A stretch of 7,556 bases of DNA from Nocardioidaceae bacterium. GTDB taxonomy: Bacteria; Actinomycetota; Actinomycetes; Propionibacteriales; Nocardioidaceae. The translations under genes were made by a program, and so were the position numbers. Position 1 is the first letter of the stretch; every line of letters starts with the position of its first letter. Shown piece by piece: positions 5,348-7,556 of the stretch. The stretch is from positions 1 to 7,556 of the forward strand of contig JACCYS010000049.1 of NCBI GenBank assembly GCA_013696365.1, given 5' to 3'. The notes beneath the pieces are model-generated. The model was given only the letters and a program-made list of their open reading frames with translations. It was not told the origin of the DNA and did no database searches.

Positions 5348-5842
5348 ATGGCGCAGATCGATGTCAAGGTCGACGGGGTTTCGTACTCCGACGACGTGGA
5401 GCCCCGCCTGTTGCTCGTGCAGTACCTGCGCGAGCGACTGAGCAAGACCGGCACCGTGATCGGGTGTGACACCAGCAACTGCGGTGCCTGCACGGTGCAC
5501 CTGGACGGCCGCAGCGTGAAGTCGTGCTCCGTGCTGGCCGTTCAGGCCAACGGGCACGAGGTGACCACCATCGAGGGCCTGGCCACGGATGGCGAGCTGC
5601 ACCCGATGCAGCAGGCCTTCCACGAGTGCCACGCGCTGCAGTGCGGCTACTGCACACCGGGGATGATCATGCAGTCGATCGACCTGCTTGCCGACAACCC
5701 GGACCCCTCTGAGCAAGAGGTGCGCGACGGGCTTGAGGGCAACCTGTGCCGCTGCACCGGCTACCAGAACATCGTGACCGCCGTACGGTCCGCCGCGCAG
5801 ACGATGAGCGACTCCGCAACCACCGCAGGGAGCTCGCGATGA
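5348..5842 (+). CDS. coxS: CoxS-type [2Fe-2S] small subunit of a molybdenum hydroxylase
   Basis: A 164-residue electron-transfer subunit of the CO dehydrogenase/xanthine dehydrogenase family. The N-terminal plant-type ferredoxin fold carries one [2Fe-2S] cluster on C40, C45, C48 and C60 (GCDTSNCGAC ... SC). The C-terminal four-helix domain carries the second cluster on C99, C102, C134 and C136 (QCGYCTPGM ... GNLCRCTGY). All eight ligands are present, and the length matches the family's usual 155-170 residues. It passes electrons from the molybdenum centre in the large subunit towards an FAD subunit. The start at 5348 is chosen because of the strong GAGGAGG just upstream and because homology begins at IDVKVDGV. 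The stop overlaps the coxL start in an ATGA arrangement. The family is certain; the physiological substrate is not. Confidence 0.95.
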   Translation: MAQIDVKVDGVSYSDDVEPRLLLVQYLRERLSKTGTVIGCDTSNCGACTVHLDGRSVKSCSVLAVQANGHEVTTIEGLATDGELHPMQQAFHECHALQCGYCTPGMIMQSIDLLADNPDPSEQEVRDGLEGNLCRCTGYQNIVTAVRSAAQTMSDSATTAGSSR

Positions 5843-7556
5843 CCGCCGTCGAGGACCGGCCCGCCACTGACGCGCCGCGGGGCGAGGTCGGTGCGTCTCG
5901 CCGCCGCAAGGAGGACCAGCGGCTGATCACCGGTCGGACCCGCTGGACCGACAACATGACGCTGCCGGGGATGCTGCATCTGGCGATGGTGCGCAGCCCG
6001 ATGGCGCACGCAACCATCACGTCGGTCGACGTCGAGGCCGCGCGCAGCGCACCTGGTGTGGTGACGGTGATCGCCGGCAGCGACCTGGCCGACGAGCAGG
6101 GCACCCTGCCGAACGTCTGGACCATCACCCCGGAGCAGAAGACCCCGACGCACCCGTCGATGGCGGTCGACACCGTACGGTTCGCCGGCGAGATCGTCGC
6201 GTGCGTCGTGGCCCGGTCTGCGGCGGCGGCTCGGGACGCCGTCGAGCTGGTCGACGTCGACTACGACGACTTGCCGGTGCTGCTGGACACCAGGGAGGCG
6301 CTCAAGGACGAGACGGTCATCCATCCCGAGATCGGCACCAATGAGAGCGCCCACTTGGTGATGGACTTCCAGACCGAGTCCAGCCCCGGCGACGTCGATG
6401 CCGTCATCGAGGCTGCCCGCGCCGATGGCATCGTGTTCGAGCGGGAGTACGAGCAGCAGCGGCTGATCCCTGCCTTCATGGAACCCCGTTCGATGGTGTG
6501 TGACCCCACCGGCGAGCAGACGGTGCTGTGGAGCGCGACCCAGATCCCGCACATCCTGCGGGTGCTGCTGGCCCTGTCGCTGGGCATCTCCGAGAGCAAG
6601 CTGCGGGTCATCGCCCCCGACGTCGGCGGTGGCTTCGGCGGCAAGCTGCAGGTCACGCCGGAGGAGTTCATCACCGTGCTGGTGGCACGGCGCATCGGCA
6701 AGCCGTGCAAGTACACCGAGACCCGCAGCGAGTCACTGATGGTGGGCCACCACGGGCGCGCCCAGCACCAGAAGATGACGCTGGCCGCCGACGAGGACGG
6801 CACCGTCAGGGGCGTCAAGGCCGAGCTGATCGCCGATATGGGCGCATACCTGTCGCTGCTCGGCGGGGGGACCCCCACGCTCGGTGCGTTCATGTACAAC
6901 GGCATCTACAAGTTCGACGCCTACCGCTTCGACCTGCGCACGGTCTTCACGAACGCCGCGTGGACCGACGCCTACCGCGGCGCCGGACGCCCGGAGGCGA
7001 CGTTCGCGATCGAGCGGCTGATGGACGACTTCGCCCACGAGATCGGCATGGACCCCCTCGAGCTGCGTGCCAAGAACTGGATCACCCACGAGGAATTTCC
7101 GTTCACCACCGTCGCCGGGCTGGAGTACGACTCTGGCAACTACGAGGCGGCGACGGCCAAGGCCCGCGAGCTGTTCGGCTACGACGACCTGCGCCGCGAG
7201 CAGGCCGAGCGCCGCGAGGCCGGCGACACGGTGCAGCTGGGCATCGGTGTCTCCACCTTCACCGAGATGTGCGGGATCGCCCCGTCGCGCATCCTCGGCG
7301 CGCTGTCGTACGCCGCGGGCGGCTGGGAGCACGCCGGGATCCGGGTGCTGCCCACCGGGAAGGTCGAGGTCACCACCGGTACGACGCCGCACGGTCAGGG
7401 TCACGAGACGGCCTGGAGCCAGATCGTCGCCGACCGCCTCGGGGTGGCCTTCGAGGACGTCGAGGTGTTGCACGGGGACACCCAGATCACCCCCAAGGGC
7501 ATGGACACCTACGGGTCCCGGTCGCTGGTCGTCGGTGGGATCGCGGTGGTCAAGGC
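5839..7556 (+). CDS. coxL: Form II CoxL-like molybdenum-binding large subunit (partial, 3' end missing)
   Basis: The frame is open from ATG 5839 to the window edge, 572 codons of a protein usually near 780-800 residues. ATGA overlap with coxS and AGGGAG at 5827-5832 support this start. The N-terminal aldehyde oxidase/xanthine dehydrogenase a/b hammerhead domain begins near residue 22 (RRKEDQRLITGRTRWTDNM) and is followed by the molybdenum-cofactor domain, with DVGGGFGGK from residue 261 and TTPHGQGHET (Q520). The key active-site loop is AYRGAGR at residues 378-384 (bases 6970-6990). Proven aerobic CO dehydrogenases (form I) have AYxCSFR, whose Cys binds the copper of the Mo-S-Cu centre; here that position is Gly381. 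This is therefore a form II enzyme, a group widespread in actinobacteria and proteobacteria whose CO activity is disputed. The catalytic Glu near the C-terminus lies outside the window. It should form a heterodimer with CoxS, completed by an FAD subunit not seen here. Confidence 0.93.
   Translation, partial: MTAVEDRPATDAPRGEVGASRRRKEDQRLITGRTRWTDNMTLPGMLHLAMVRSPMAHATITSVDVEAARSAPGVVTVIAGSDLADEQGTLPNVWTITPEQKTPTHPSMAVDTVRFAGEIVACVVARSAAAARDAVELVDVDYDDLPVLLDTREALKDETVIHPEIGTNESAHLVMDFQTESSPGDVDAVIEAARADGIVFEREYEQQRLIPAFMEPRSMVCDPTGEQTVLWSATQIPHILRVLLALSLGISESKLRVIAPDVGGGFGGKLQVTPEEFITVLVARRIGKPCKYTETRSESLMVGHHGRAQHQKMTLAADEDGTVRGVKAELIADMGAYLSLLGGGTPTLGAFMYNGIYKFDAYRFDLRTVFTNAAWTDAYRGAGRPEATFAIERLMDDFAHEIGMDPLELRAKNWITHEEFPFTTVAGLEYDSGNYEAATAKARELFGYDDLRREQAERREAGDTVQLGIGVSTFTEMCGIAPSRILGALSYAAGGWEHAGIRVLPTGKVEVTTGTTPHGQGHETAWSQIVADRLGVAFEDVEVLHGDTQITPKGMDTYGSRSLVVGGIAVVK

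Noticed and set aside
5761..7473. Minus-strand open frames opposite coxL
   Set aside because: coxL is continuous on the plus strand with clear molybdenum-hydroxylase motifs; the minus frames are shadows.
5839..7556. Canonical (form I) CO dehydrogenase
   Set aside because: The active-site loop is AYRGAGR and not AYxCSFR, so the copper-ligand Cys is absent. coxM is also not upstream of coxS as in the usual M-S-L order of form I loci.

Overview
The window looks like a piece of chromosome from a high-GC Gram-positive bacterium (Actinobacteria). The evidence is the strongly GC-rich third codon positions, a GroEL tail ending in Gly-Gly-Met repeats, and genes packed with ATGA-type overlaps. No species can be named from the sequence alone.

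Layout. Bases 1-111 are the last 36 codons of a chaperonin gene, groEL. Bases 112 to about 968 hold no gene I can support. This stretch carries several inverted repeats, two of them long and perfect (159-200 and 773-805) and best read as terminators, plus an imperfect 19-base direct repeat. Bases 969-1289 are the C-terminal remnant of an EAL-domain (cyclic di-GMP phosphodiesterase) gene, cut off at its 5' end. It stops inside the first of three 22-base direct repeats (1280-1342). Together the remnant and the repeats look like a scar from a mobile element or rearrangement.

From 1337 to the right edge every gene is on the + strand and belongs to one molybdenum-hydroxylase locus of the carbon monoxide dehydrogenase (Cox) type. 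The order is a MocA-like cytidylyltransferase, a CoxD-type MoxR ATPase, a CoxE-type von Willebrand A protein, an XdhC/CoxF-type maturation protein, a 184-base intergenic region, the small [2Fe-2S] subunit coxS, and the large molybdenum subunit coxL, which runs off the edge. The first four genes overlap or nearly abut and probably form one accessory operon. The coxS-coxL pair has its own strong ribosome binding site, and its leader holds an 11-base tandem repeat and a palindrome of CRP/FNR type (GTGA-N6-TCAC), so it may be transcribed separately.

How the genes fit together. MocA would convert molybdenum cofactor to the cytosine dinucleotide form used by this enzyme family. XdhC/CoxF would protect, sulfurate or deliver the cofactor. 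CoxD and CoxE (an AAA+ ATPase with a VWA partner) would remodel the apoenzyme during active-site maturation. CoxS carries electrons from the CoxL active site through two iron-sulfur clusters. CoxL has the form II signature AYRGAGR, not the form I AYxCSFR, so it lacks the cysteine that binds copper in proven CO dehydrogenases. Its substrate is therefore open. No FAD subunit (coxM) lies in the window, and form II loci usually carry it after coxL.

I did not find a clearly undescribed system. The most interesting points are the form II enzyme travelling with a full accessory set, the regulatory-looking coxS leader, and the repeat scar at the locus boundary.
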